Shown here piece by piece: positions 10,781 through 22,624 of a DNA stretch of 64,000 bases. The notes beneath the pieces are model-generated. The model had not been told where the DNA came from, made no database searches, and saw only the letters and a list, made by a program, of their open reading frames with translations. A program made the position numbers and the translations under genes. How positions within the stretch are numbered: the first letter of the stretch is position 1; each line of letters begins with the position of its first letter. Source of the DNA: UBA6489 sp942490775 (GTDB lineage: Bacteria; Patescibacteriota; Gracilibacteria; BD1-5; UBA6164); contig CALNYL010000013.1 in NCBI GenBank assembly GCA_942490775.1, positions 186,001-250,000 on the forward strand, read 5' to 3'.

Positions 10781-10883
10781 TTAAGAGGTATATTAAAAAC
10801 AACAACGACTTCGTCGTTGTTGTTTTTTGCTTCTATTTTTTAGTATTGTATTATTTTTAGTTTTTTGTTTGGTGTGAATTGGC
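10781..10883 (+). repeat. Duplicated terminator cassette, copy 2
   Basis: Matches 10053-10152 with small indels: AGAGGTATATT, the ACGACTTCGTCGT hairpin, GCTTCTATTTTT(T)AGTATTG and TTTTTTGTTTGGTG are shared. Homology begins just 3' of the preceding ORF, so it looks like a module boundary. 10884-11007 has no gene. Confidence 0.75.
10795..10828 (+). terminator. Intrinsic terminator after the toxin-like pair
   Basis: AACAACAACGAC-TTC-GTCGTTGTTGTT stem, T6 tail; three bp longer than its sister at 10072. Confidence 0.9.
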
Positions 10884-11007
10884 TTATTGTATGGTAAAAA
10901 ACAGGAAAAGTAAATAAACAAATGAAAAAGTCAAATAATTATTTGATAAACAGTATATCTTTAGTTATTATTAAATAACTTATTTTAAATTCATAATTTT
11001 TTACATC

Positions 11008-12376
11008 ATGTATAAAGATATTATTGGTTCACAAATAGAATTAGAGGGGGGAAGAGGGAGTTAATTATTATAATAAAGCAGCTTCTAGAGTAAAAGATGC
11101 AGGAATTAATTCAGAAGTAGCTAACTTAGGTTTCAGAGAAAAGGCTCAAAGATTATTATGAAGAGAATGAAAAAAATTTATAGTTTGTCCTGATGATATT
11201 AGAGATTGAGATTCTCTTGAAGTTGGTAAGCTTGTACAACTTTCTAATTTCAGGAAGCTTCTGGATATAGCTAGAGAAAAAGCAAATTTAAAAATTTCTA
11301 ATGAAGATGAAAAGCAGTTTTCACAAGCTATGAAGATTATTTGAAATGAAAAAGGTTACTGAATACAAGGACAATGGGATAAATTATGAAATTTTTCAGA
11401 TATAGATAATAATCCTATTTTTTTTAATGCTGATAAAATATTATCTACTTATATAAAATTCTCAAAAGATGGTTTAGATACAGCAACAAATTATGCAGTT
11501 CATCAACTTTTTGCTATTCGTGAATTTGGTGTAGCTAGGTTGTTGGAAGAAAATAAGAAGAAATTCAATGAAGAGATGAGAAAGAAAAAAGAGGAAGAAA
11601 GAAAAAGGAAGGAGGAAGAAAAGCAAAGGAAAAGAGAAGAGGAAATAATGACCCCTATGCTTTTTCCATGAACACTAGAAGCTAAGAAGTCAAGAAATAA
11701 TGTAGAGAAACCTAGTTTGAAACAAATTTTGGAAAAATTTTTAGCTATGTATGACTTAATGTTAGAAAAATGAAAAAATCCTGTAGAGGCATATTTTGCA
11801 GCATATTGAGAGCATCAAAATAATAGAGATTGGGATAGAAGAGGAGGAATAAAAATGAAAAGATTTGAGGCTATATTTGGTTGGTTTCAGAAGTGGATTG
11901 AAGAAAAATGAACCTCTATTGAAGATTTGGATTTAGCAGCATTAGCTAGAACTATATTAGAAAAATTTTTAAAGTTTAGTGATGAATTAGATACTCTTTT
12001 TAGTGAGAATTGAATCAAAATTGAGTTGATTGACCAATATGAGCCTGTTTTACTTAATGACTGGAAAAAACATGGCATTAATGATCAAGGATCGTGTTAT
12101 TATTCATATGAGGGAGAAAAATGAGACTGTACAGTTAAGAATCTGCCTTTAATATATGCAAGTGAAAAAGATTCTAAATTAATCACTTTTCTTGAGATTT
12201 GGAGTAGTGGGAAAGATGATCCACAATGACCTATATTAGAAAAAAGAATTAGAGAGTTAGCAGATGGATATGATGGAGATCTTAATGAATTACTAATAAA
12301 AAAGACAATGGAAATAGAAAGTAACTATAATCTACCTGATTCAGTTAAAACTTTACCTGATGGTGAAAGAATTTAA
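11008..12376 (+). pseudogene. Unknown coiled-coil protein, frameshifted at a G6 run
   Basis: ATG at 11008 opens M-Y-K-D-I-I-G-S-Q-I-E-L-E-G-G, then a run of six G (11046-11051) ends the frame after 18 codons. Removing the shift joins it to a ~440-codon frame ending at 12376 that has no start of its own. The restored protein is ~455 residues: an unrecognised N-terminal region with C-P-D-D-I-R-D, a Lys/Glu/Arg coiled coil (around 11565-11645) and a C-terminal helical domain. Many TGA-Gly codons. Either a sequencing indel or a real inactivation; the frame downstream is otherwise intact, which favours a recent change or error. Confidence 0.7.
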
Positions 12377-12414
12377 CAAAAGCTAATTGAAGAATAAAAA
12401 ATATTTCATTCACT

Positions 12415-12442
12415 AAAAATGTTGCATTCGCAACATTTTTTT
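12415..12442 (+). terminator. Terminator with ATGTTGC stem
   Basis: AAAAATGTTGC-ATTC-GCAACATTTTT with a T-rich tail, ending the gene above. The stem contains the same TGCAACAT-type word as the operator at 9315-9389. Confidence 0.8.
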
Positions 12443-12475
12443 CTTTCCCCAAATCTTCCCAAATCCCAAAAAATC

Positions 12476-12561
12476 TTTTGACTTTCCCCATTAATCAATA
12501 TACTAAAACAGATTTGCACTACCTTTGATTGTGTTATAGGGGACAAGGTAGGGCTTTTTTT
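12476..12561 (+). promoter_or_regulatory. Likely rpoBC promoter and leader attenuator
   Basis: A TATACT -10 element (12499-12504) is preceded by TTTTGACT (12476-12483), giving a -35 with a spacing of 15-17 depending on register. Downstream, CTACCTT (12519-12525) pairs with AAGGTAG (12545-12551) and is followed by GGGC and T7, the shape of an intrinsic terminator 30 bases before the rpoB start. This suggests leader attenuation of rpoBC. Promoter strength is not testable from sequence. Confidence 0.5.
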
Positions 12562-12590
12562 GTGGTTTTAATCCTTAATTTTTCGCTTCC

Positions 12591-15500
12591 ATGCCAAAAC
12601 AAACATCTAAAGTAAAAGAAGTATGAAGCCTTTATGAAATAAAAGGCCGTCACTATTTTACAAATGACAAAAGTATAGCCTGAATCCCAGAACTACTAGA
12701 AGTACAACTAGACTCCTACAAACAATTCCTAGAAAAAGGACTAGACGAAGTATTTAAAAACAGCTTCCCAATCTCTGACTTCTCTGGAGAAAAAGTAGAC
12801 ATATACTACAAAGGACTATTCCTAGAAGAACCAAAATACGATGCAGAAACATGCAAAAGAAAAAACCTAAACTACGATGCACCCTTCAAAGCAAGACTAG
12901 AAATGCTAAACAAAGAAACAGGAGAAATAAAAGAACAAGATGTATACATGGGATGAGTACCAATAATGACAGAAAGTGCCAGTTTCATAGTAAACTGAAT
13001 AGAAAGAGTAATAGTAAACCAAATAATAAGATCAACAGGAATATTCTTTACAGCCTGAAATAACTGATACTCACTAAAATTTATTCCACAAAAAGGATCT
13101 TGGTTTGAAATAGACATAGAAAAAAAATGAATAGTAAATGTAAAAATAGATAAAAAAAGAAAACTACCAGTCTCAGTACTACTAAGATGCTTTGGACTAG
13201 AATCAAATGCTAAAATACTAGAAACATTTAAAGACCTATGAGACGATATGATAGCCACAAACATAGCACCAACCCTAGAAAAAGATAAATCAACAAACAG
13301 GCTAGAAGCCCTTCACATACTATACAAACTACTTAGACCATGAGACCTAGCTACAGACGAAAGAGTAGAAGAACTATTTAATGTAACATTTTTGGACAAA
13401 ACCAGATTTGACCTATGAAAGATAGCTAGAATGAAAATAAAAACAAAACTAGGAATAGAAACAAAATATGAAGACGAAAATTGAGAATTCTTAAGCCTAG
13501 AAGATATTGTAACCTCTATAAAATACTATATGAACATAGTAAAAGGGGAAAAATGATATAAACTAGATGACATAGACCACCTAGAAAACAGAAGAATAAG
13601 ATCAGTATGAGAACTAGTTATGGATAAAATCAAAGTCTGAATAGCTAGAATGGAAAGAATAGCAAAAGACAGAATGACAATAATAGAACTCGACGATGCA
13701 ACACCATGAAGTTTTATAAACTCTAGACCAATAGTAGCAATACTAAAGGAGTTTTTTGGTTCTTCTCAGTTATCACAATTTATGGACCAATCAAACCCCC
13801 TTTCAGAATTAGCACATAAAAGAAGAATCTCAGCTATGTGACCATGAGGTCTTACAAGAGAAAGAGCTAGTTTTGAAGTTAGAGATGTACATCCAACACA
13901 ATACTGAAGAATATGTCCAATAGCGACACCAGAATGACCAAATATATGATTAGTACTACATTTTGCCAGTTATGCCAAAGTAGATGAATATTGATTTATA
14001 CTTACTCCTTTTAGAAAGGTAGAACATTTTGCAAAAAATGACTGAAAAGAATTAGTAAACAGAATAGCACTTGATAATATAATTTGAGATGATGGGAAAA
14101 TTATAGTAGTAGATAAAGAATATATCACAGAAAAACAAGCAGAAGAAATTAAGAAAAAAATAAAAGCCGATAAAGTAGAAGTAAGATGATTTTTAGGAGA
14201 AAGCTTTGATTATTTTGATGCACATCAAGAAAGAGCATTAACTATAGCGGAAGCAAATGCTGAAGTAGATGATTATCTAAACTTTAAAAATACTCGTATA
14301 GGTTCTAGAAAAAGTAATGAACCAACAATAGCATATATCAGAGAAATAACTCATATGGATGTTTCACCAAAACAAACGATGAGTGTTGAAACCTCACTTA
14401 TACCATTTTTGGAGCATGATGATGCAACAAGAGCGGAAATGGGGTCAAACATGATGAGACAAGCCGTTCCCCTTATAAGAACAGACTCTCCAATCACATG
14501 AACATGAATGGAAAGAATAGTTTGAGAAAAATCAGGTTATGTAATACTAGCAGAAGAAGATTGAGATGTATTATGAGTTGATGCAAAACATATAACAATG
14601 CTTTATAAATCAGGAAGGAAAAAATTATATGAACTAAAAACATTCACAAGATCTAACCATGATATGATTATTCACCAAACTCCTTTAATTTCAAGCTGAC
14701 AAAAAGTGAAAAAAGGAGATATACTATGTGACTGACACTCTGTAGACAACTGAGAATTAGCTCTTTGACAAAATTTACTTGTAGCATATATGCCTTGGAA
14801 AGGTTATAACTTTGAGGATGCAATAATAATCTCTGAAAGATTAGTACAAGATGATTATTACACTTCAATACATATAAAAGAATATTCTTTAGATGTTAGA
14901 GAAACTAAACTAGGACCCGAACAAACTACAGATGATATACCAAATGTATCTCATACAAGATTAAAAGATTTAGATCCAGAAGGTGTTATCAGAATCTGAG
15001 CTAATGTAAAAGGATGAGATATATTAGTTTGAAAAATAACACCAAAATGAGAACAAGAACTATCTCCAGAAGAAAGACTTCTTAGAGCAATATTTTGAGA
15101 TAAATCAAAAGATGTAAAAGATAGTTCACTAAAACTACCATCAGGACAATGATGAAAAGTACTAGATGTACATATTCTAAAAAAAGAACTTTGAGATAAT
15201 TTACCTACATGAGTATTTAAACAAGTAAAGGTTTATGTAGCTTCTACTAGAAAAATAGAAGTATGAGATAAAATGGCATGAAGACATGGTAATAAATGAA
15301 TAGTTTCAAGAATAGTACCAATAGAAGATATGCCTTTTACAGAAGATGGAACTCCTATAGATATGATTTTAAATCCACTATGAGTAATTTCGAGAATGAA
15401 TGTTGGACAAGTATTAGAAACTCATCTTTGATTAGCTGCTAAAAAACTATGAATAAAAGTAGCAACCCCAGTACTTAATTGATTAAGTTTAGACCAGATT

Positions 15501-16034
15501 ACAGAAGTAATGGAAAGAGCATGAATAGATAAAAGTGGTAAAGTTCAACTAGTAGATGGAGAAACCTGAGCAAAATTCAAAGAAAAAACTATGATAGGTA
15601 TGAAATATATGCTAAAACTTCATCATCTAGTAGAAGATAAAATACATGCAAGATCTGTTTGACCATACTCTATGGTAACACAACAACCACTTTGAGGTAA
15701 AGCACAAAACTGAGGTCAAAGATTCTGAGAGATGGAAGTGTGGGCATTAGAAGCATATGCAGCTAGTCATATACTTCAAGAAATGATAACTATAAAATCA
15801 GATGATGTAGCAGGTAGAACACAAGTTTATGAATCTATCGTAAAAAATGCACCTATCAGAAAACCAAATATACCTGAATCATTTAATGTACTTATAAAAG
15901 AACTACAAGCAATTTGAATGAATATAGATTTACTAGATAAACAAGAAAGAGACCAAAGAGAACAAGAAATTATAAATAAATATGATGAAATAATAGAACT
16001 AGAAAATAGAATAAATAAAGAAGAAGAGAAGTAA
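12591..16034 (+). CDS. rpoB: DNA-directed RNA polymerase subunit beta
   Basis: 1147 residues; core catalytic subunit of RNA polymerase. The rifampicin region is clear near residues 388-430 (Q-L-S-Q-F-M-D-Q-S-N-P-L-S-E, then K-R-R-I-S-A-M-G-P-G-G-L) with susceptible-type residues, followed by P-E-G-P-N-I-G-L. M-P-W-K-G-Y-N-F-E-D-A-I marks the catalytic-core beta segment and ...G-Q-R-F-G-E-M-E-V-W-A-L-E-A-Y the C-terminal clamp. Many Gly, including those of invariant motifs, are TGA. It is shorter than proteobacterial RpoB, as in other Patescibacteria. rpoC follows after a 152-bp gap filled with palindromic repeats; probably one transcript. Confidence 0.98.
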
Positions 16035-16165
16035 ACCTCACCTCTGAATCTCCTCTCCTTATAGGAGAGGAGGGCTACAAATCGGACTCTCTTTTCCCCT
16101 AAAAAGTAAAAAAAAAAATCCTTATGTCCCCTCTCCTTGAGGAGAGGGTTAGGGTGAGGTTTAAA
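16034..16165. repeat. REP-like palindromes between rpoB and rpoC
   Basis: Contains TCTCCTCTCCTTATAGGAGA-type and CCCTCTCCTTGAGGAGAGGG palindromes, the second followed by TTAGGGTGAGG. The outer ends AACCTCACC and GGTGAGGTTT are complementary, so the whole block can fold as one nested hairpin. This CCCTCTCC...GAGAGGGTTAGGGTGAGG word is seen in intergenic repeats of unrelated bacteria. No ORF. Confidence 0.8.
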
Positions 16166-16186
16166 CTTAATTTTTAACTAACCACT

Positions 16187-19100
16187 ATGTTTGATAAAAA
16201 ATTTGATAATTTCTTAAACGACAGAATCACAGACTTTTCAGAAATATCTAAAGAAATATGAAAAAAAGATATAACCAAGTGAAAAAACTTAGATAACCTA
16301 GCAGGTATATCTATAGGAATAGCTAACCCAGAACAAATAAAAAGTTTATCACATGGTAAAGTTCTAATAAGTGAAACTATAAACTATAGAACACAAAGAC
16401 CAGAAAGATGATGACTATTTTGTGAACAAATATTTGGACCAAGAAAAAACTTTGAATGTGCTTGTTGAAAATATAAAAGAATAAGGTACAAATGAGTAGT
16501 ATGTGAAAGATGTTGAGTAGAAATAACTAAAAGCTCTGTTAGAAGAGACAGAATGGGACATATACAGCTATATTCACCAGTAGCACATATCTGGTATTTA
16601 AAATCAGTACCTTCTAGAATCGGTTTATTTTTAGACTTACCAGTAAAAAAACTAGAACAAGTAGTTTATTTTGCATCCTATATAATAACAGATGTATATG
16701 AAGATAAACTAGAAGAAACAATGAAATCTCTAGAAGAAAAATTCAAAGTATCAAAAACTGAGATGCAAAAAGAATTACAAAAAGAGATGAATAACCTAAA
16801 AATACAAAAAGAAGAATGAAAATTAAATAATAAAACCTTTAAAGAACAAGAAATAGCCCTTATGGCTAAACTAGACGAACTAACAGGTGAATTTGATGAA
16901 CTAAAAAAAGGTTTAAAATCCCTAAAAGTATGAGCAGTTATTTGAGAGTTAGAATACAGAATGCTAAATAGTAAATTTCCGCATGTATTTAAATGATGAA
17001 CTTGAGCAGAATACCTAAGAATGTTACTAGAAAGAATAGACCTAGCACAATTTATAGAGCAGCAACAAAAAGAGCTAAGAACAGCAACTCAAATAAAAAA
17101 GAAAAAAATATTACAAAAAATAAAATTAGCATCAAACTTATTTAAATCATCACAAAGACCAGAATGGTTTATTCTTGATGTTCTGCCAATAATACCACCA
17201 GACCTTAGACCTATGATACAACTAGACTGAGGTAGATTTGCTAGTTCAGATTTAAATGATTTATACAGAAGAGTAATAAACAGAAATAACAGACTAAAAA
17301 AACTTATAGAACTATGAGCACCAGAAGTAATACTGAAAAATGAAAAAAGAATGCTACAAGAATCTGTAGATATGCTTATAACAGGGGAAACTAGAAGTAA
17401 TAGATCTTGATTTGTTACAGCAAATAGAAAAAAACTAAAATCACTAACAGAGATACTAAAATGAAAACAAGGTCGTTTTAGACAAAACTTGCTATGAAAG
17501 AGAGTCGATTATTCAGCTAGATCTGTAATCGTAGTTTGACCAACTCTAAAAATGGATGAATGTTGAATTCCTAGTAAAATAGCTTCTATACTATTTAAAC
17601 CATTTATAATATCTAAACTTATAGAAGATTGAGTAGTATATAATGTAAAACATGCAGAAAAATACATAGACTCTTGAAATAAAGAAGTTTGGGATGCACT
17701 AGATGAAGTTATTGAGTGAAAATATATATTACTAAATCGTGCACCAACCCTACATAGACTATCAATACAAGCATTTAAACCAGTATTAATAGAATGAAAA
17801 GCTATACAGCTTCATCCACTTACTTGTACAGCTTTTAATGCCGACTTTGATGGTGACCAGATGGCAATACATTTACCACTCACTCAAAAAGCACAAGATG
17901 AAGCTAGAGATCTTATGGTAACTAGTAAAAACTTATTATCTTCAGCATCTTGAGAGCCTATAGTAACTCCTTCTCAAGATATGATATTAGGATGTTATTA
18001 TATAACATCTATAAATAAAGTTTGAATCTGAACATGATGAGTATTTGCTAGTATGGATGATGTAAGTTATGCATACGATGCTGAAAGACTTGATATAAGA
18101 GCACTAATGAAAGTTAGGCTTAATTGAGAACTTGTAGAAACAACATACGGAAGATTATTATTTAATGAAATAGTACCAGAATGACTAGGTTTCATAAATG
18201 AACAGCTAAAAAAATGAGTTCTAAAAAGAATATTATCAGAAAGTTTTGAAGAACTATGAGCAGAAGTAACAGCAAAATTTGTAAATGAAATAAAAGATTT
18301 TTGATATAAATATGCTACAATATCAGGATTATCTATATCAAAAGAAGATATGGTACTTCCTGAAAATAAATGAGAACTAATAGAAAAAGCTAATGAAAAA
18401 GTAAAATACATACAAAAAAGACATTGGACAGGATTTATGACAGAAGAAGAAAAATATTTTCAATCTGTAGCAGTTTGGGCAGAAACTAAAAAAGTAATAG
18501 AGTCAGAAATGAAGGATTGATTTGAAGAAACAAATCATATATTTAATCTAATAGATTCTTGAGCAAGATGAAACTGGTGAAATGTAACTCAACTTTGTTG
18601 AATGAAATGATTAGTAGCATCTACCACAGGTAAAACCATAGAACTACCAATAAAATCAACCCTAAAAGAATGATTCTCTACACTAGAATACTTTATTGCA
18701 ACACATGGTTGAAGAAAAGGTAAATCTGATACAGCACTAAAAACAGCACAATCATGATATCTAACAAGAAGACTAGTAGACTCATCTCAAAACATAATCG
18801 TAAAAGAAGAAGACTGTGCAACACTACATAGTAAAGAAGTTTCTAGAAATCAAAAAAAGACAAGCTTTTCTGAAACTTTTGAAGATATGCTATACTCTCA
18901 TACAGTAGCAAAAGATATAAAAAACTCTGATGGAGAATTAGTGGTAGAAGCATGAACAATTATAGATAAAAATACTCTGAAATTAATAAACAAGAATAAA
19001 ATAGAAGTAGTATTTATTAGAAATATACTAACTTGTGAAACAGAATGATGAGTTTGTAAAGCTTGTTACTGATTAGACCTATGACTAAATAAAAAAACAG

Positions 19101-20203
19101 AAATTTGAACTCCTGTTTGAGTTATAGCGGCACAATCTATCTGAGAACCTTGAACTCAGTTGACCATGAGAACTTTTCATAGTTGATGAGTAGCAAAAGA
19201 ATGATGAGATATGACTCAATGATTAGCTAGAGTAGAAGAATTATTTGAAGCTAGAATACCAAAAGTTTCTGCTGAAATAGCAGATATAGACTGAACTGTA
19301 GATTTAAAATATACTGATAACTGAAAAACAGTAATATTAGAAGCAAATACCCTAGAAGAAGAAGAATATTACTTTTGAGAAGACTTTGAAATAGCAGTAA
19401 AACAATGACAAGAAATAAAAGCTAAACAAATAATTGCTAGAAATAAAGAAAGAAAGCAAAGAATTATATCTACTTTTTGATGAAAAGTTCAAAAAGTATC
19501 TAATTGAATGATTGTAGTTAAAGATATAGAAAAAAGAGTATTTGAATATAAATTTGACCTTTGAAGAAGTATAATGGTTGAACCTTGAGAAAAAGTAAAA
19601 AAATGACAAAAAATAACAGATGGTTATTTAAACCTAAATAAGTTGATGAATATAACTTGAGTACTAGAATCACAAAAATATATAGTATGAGAAATAAAAT
19701 CTATATATGCTTCTCAGTGACAAACAGTAAACTCTAAGCATATAGAGATAGTTGTGAGACAAATGTTCTCTAGAGTAAGAGTATTAGATAAGTGAAATAC
19801 AGAGTTTTTCCCTTGAGATGTAATAGACATAATTAAGTTTAATAAAGCTAATGATAAACTTCTAAAAGAGGGTAAAAAACCTTGAATCTGAGAAAGATTA
19901 CTTCTTGGTATAACAAAGATTTCTCTTCATACAGAAAGTTGGTTATCAGCAGCATCCTTCCAAGAAACAGTTAGATGATTAGTTGAAAGTTCTGTAAGTG
20001 GAAAGATAGATAAATTATTAGAATTAAAAGAAAATGTAATTATAGGTAGACTTATCCCAGCAGGTAGGCAATATAGAAAAATACACAATGAAGAAATTGA
20101 TGAAGATAATGACTATTTTGATATTTCTGAAGACTCTATAAATACTTCAGAACAACATTATAGAGAAGTAGAAACAGAAATTAAAAATGAAAGTGATTTT
20201 TAG
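16187..20203 (+). CDS. rpoC: DNA-directed RNA polymerase subunit beta'
   Basis: 1338 residues. The N-terminal zinc site (C-A-C-G ... C-E-R-C-G) lies near residues 87-110, the Mg-binding catalytic loop N-A-D-F-D-G-D-Q-M-A near 551, and the second zinc site (C-E-T-E-G-G-V-C-K-A-C) near 950. Conserved R-T-F-H-S-G-G-V-A ... G-L-A-R-V-E-E-L-F-E-A-R trigger-loop/bridge neighbourhood is present. Second gene of the rpoBC unit; its transcript probably ends at the hairpins after 20230. Gly is frequently TGA, and TAG is the stop. Confidence 0.98.
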
Positions 20204-20230
20204 GAACAAAACTTTAATAAAACCAGAAAA

Positions 20231-20340
20231 GTAAAAAATTGTAAAATAATAATTAAGCGAGGTGTTAGCAATCTTTTATACTAAAAATTATTTGTAAAGA
20301 AAGTTGCTCTGCGAGTGTATTATTATTATTTTACAATTTC
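20231..20340. repeat. Stem-loop element (covarying family), copy 1
   Basis: Outer stem AAATTGTAAAATAATAAT (20236-20253) pairs with the complement ending at 20339; interior words GTGTTAGCAATC and GTTGCTCTGCGAGTGTATT. A second copy at 29361-29470 keeps the interior and the pairing but changes both arms together. It sits 28 bp after rpoC. Confidence 0.75.
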
Positions 20341-20381
20341 CTAATCATTCTTAAACATATCTTAATCGGAGTTTATATAAT

Positions 20382-20422
20382 TAGACTTGTTTGAACTTTA
20401 AAACTCGGACAAGTCTATTTTT
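20382..20422 (+). terminator. Hairpin with T5 tail upstream of response regulator
   Basis: TAGACTTGT (20382-20390) pairs with ACAAGTCTA (20409-20417), then TTTTT. Acts either as the rpoBC terminator or as a leader hairpin of the two-component operon that starts 20 bases later. The same TAGACTTGT word forms the ends of the inverted repeat at 53645-53810. Confidence 0.65.
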
Positions 20423-20442
20423 ATACCTAACCAAAATATAAA

Positions 20443-21105
20443 ATGAGAATCTTAGTAATCGAAGACAATCCAATATTATCAAGAAACTTGGTTAGATATT
20501 TCAGCTCAAGAGAAATATTTGCAGAAGCAGCTTTATCATGAGATGAATGACTCAGAAAAGTAATTACAAAATATTATGACATAGTAGTACTAGATATAAA
20601 TCTTCCATGAATGGACTGATTAGAAGTCTGTAAAAAAATAAGAGAAAAACAAAAAGATACATCAATAATTATGCTAACTTCAAGATGAACAAATGAAGAT
20701 ATAGTAACATGACTAGATTCTTGAGCCGATGACTATCTAGTAAAACCATTTGAATATAATGAACTTTTAGCTAGAATAAATGCAATATCCAGAAGAAAAA
20801 TGCAAAACAGTAGCAATACCATGATAAAAATATGAGATATAGAATTAGATTTTAGACAGGTTGAAGTAAGACAAAAGTGAAAAATAATAAAACTTTCTAC
20901 TCTAGAATATGATTTATTTAAATATCTAGCTCAAAATAAAGGTAAAGCATTATCTAGAAAAGATATTTATGAAAAAGTATGGTGAGAATTTGATGTAGAT
21001 TTTATGTTTTCTAAAACAATTGATGTCTATGTATGATACCTAAGAAAAAAACTCTGAAAAAAACTTATCGAAACAAAAAAATGATATTGATTTATGATTA
21101 GATAA
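20443..21105 (+). CDS. OmpR-family response regulator
   Basis: 220 residues. Receiver domain 1-118 with acidic pair Glu7-Asp8, phosphoacceptor Asp51 (V-V-L-D-I-N-L-P-G), Thr/Ser near 79 and Lys101 (L-V-K-P-F). Winged-helix DNA-binding domain 125-220 with the transactivation loop ...G-E-F-D-V-D-F and V-D-V-Y-V-G-Y-L-R-K-K-L. It is the first gene of a two-gene operon with the sensor kinase starting 95 bases later. The regulated genes are not evident from the sequence. Confidence 0.93.
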
Positions 21106-21200
21106 TTAAACTTGTAAAGAAAAAATATTCTTTATTTCCCTTACAAAGGGAAATAATACAAGATAGGGTTATTTAAGATTTATCTCCCTATAACTTTATT

Positions 21201-22421
21201 ATGAAAAACAACATTCAAGAAATAAAAAAGCACTTAACTATTATATTTACAATAATAGTATTTTTAGTAATTCTATTTTTATGAATAAGCTCTCTATCAA
21301 TTAAATATTTTAGAACCATAAAATATGAAGAACAAAATCTAATAAACTTCTCAAGAATTATAAATAAAAAAATAATACCATTAGATAGCATAAAAATAAT
21401 TTGAGAAATATTTCAATTAAGAGACAAGAAAAAAATAAAAGAACTCTGACTAAAACCACCAATTTGATTCATAAATTATATTTACCTAGATGAACAAAAT
21501 AATATAATCTCAAGTGATATAAAAGATAATATAAAAACATCAATATTTGAAGAAATCCTAGAAAGTGAAAAATACTTAGAAATAGAACAAAAAGATTGAT
21601 TTTTAATAAGAAAAACCCCATTAAGGCAAGGAAAAAAAATAATCTTTTTTAAAAAACTAGATTACAGTCTCATAGACTATTTAGAAGACATACTAGGATT
21701 TACGATAATAAACATAATCTTTTCTATTTTATTATACTTTATATGAAAACTATTTATAAATAAAGCATTTATACCTGTAGAAGAAAATATAAAAGAAATG
21801 AAAAACTTTATACACAATGCAGGACATGAACTAAAAACTCCTATTTCAGTTATAGACTCAAACTTACAAATTATAGACGATACAAAAACTTATGATAAAG
21901 AAATGACAAAAGAAATGAAAAATGAACTAAAAGGACTCATATCACTTATAAATTCACTTATAAACCTAAGCGATATAAATATCTCTCAAAAACTTGAAAA
22001 AGTAATACTAAAAGACATAATAGAAGAAATTATCACAAAACATAAAAATGAAATAGAAAAGAAAAAACTAAAAATAAAAATAAACATCCCAGAAAATATA
22101 GAAATAAATACTAATAAAAATTACTTTTACATATTCTTATCAAACCTAATCTGAAATGCTGTAAAATACAATAAACAAAAGGGAAGTATTGATATATCTT
22201 ACAATTCTTGAAAACTCTATATAAAAGATAATTGAATCTGAATAAATAAAAATGATTTAAATAAAATATTTGATAGATTTTTCAAAATTGATAAATCTAG
22301 ATGAACCCAAGGATTTGGAATAGGTCTATCTCTTGTAAAAAAGATAGCCGATATCTATAATTGGAAAATAAAAGTAAAAAGCAAAGAAAAAGAGGGAAGT
22401 GAATTTATAATAAATTTTTAG
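21201..22421 (+). CDS. Sensor histidine kinase
   Basis: 406 residues, inner-membrane sensor. Two membrane helices (residues ~10-33 and ~169-190) flank an extracytoplasmic domain of ~135 residues with no recognisable fold. The DHp helix carries the phosphoacceptor His209 in G-H-E-L-K-T-P; the catalytic domain has the N box (S-N-L-I-G-N-A-V-K-Y-N), D-N-G-I-G-I and G-F-G-I-G-L-S-L-V. Pairs with the response regulator upstream. TGA supplies Gly in the N, G1 and G2 boxes. The ligand is unknown. Confidence 0.93.
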
Positions 22422-22520
22422 TTTCAGGAAAATATTATATATTCGACTAATAAAAAATAGATACTATAAAAATATAAAACTCTAAGAAAAAAATAAAAAA
22501 TAATGGCTCTTTCCAAAGAT

Positions 22521-22550
22521 GCACAAAATGTATTATACTCTCTATGCGAA
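22521..22550 (+). promoter_or_regulatory. Shared GCACAAAATGTATTATACT block, gltX leader
   Basis: GCACAAAATGTATTATACT plus TCTA recurs upstream of the MscS gene (60656-60684), while surrounding DNA is unrelated. It includes an extended -10-like TGTATTATACT. A promoter or activator-bound site is likely. It lies ~85 bases before gltX; the remainder of 22422-22624 has no gene. Confidence 0.5.
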
Positions 22551-22624
22551 ATTAGCCACTCCACCTTGCTTTTTTATGTTTTCTCTTTAAAATCTAAACT
22601 ATTAATTTATAATTAAAAAATATT

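Noticed and set aside
12872..13264. 130-codon ORF antisense to rpoB
   Set aside because: It lies wholly within the conserved RpoB N-terminal region and has no recognisable motif; it is an artefact of AT-rich codon use.
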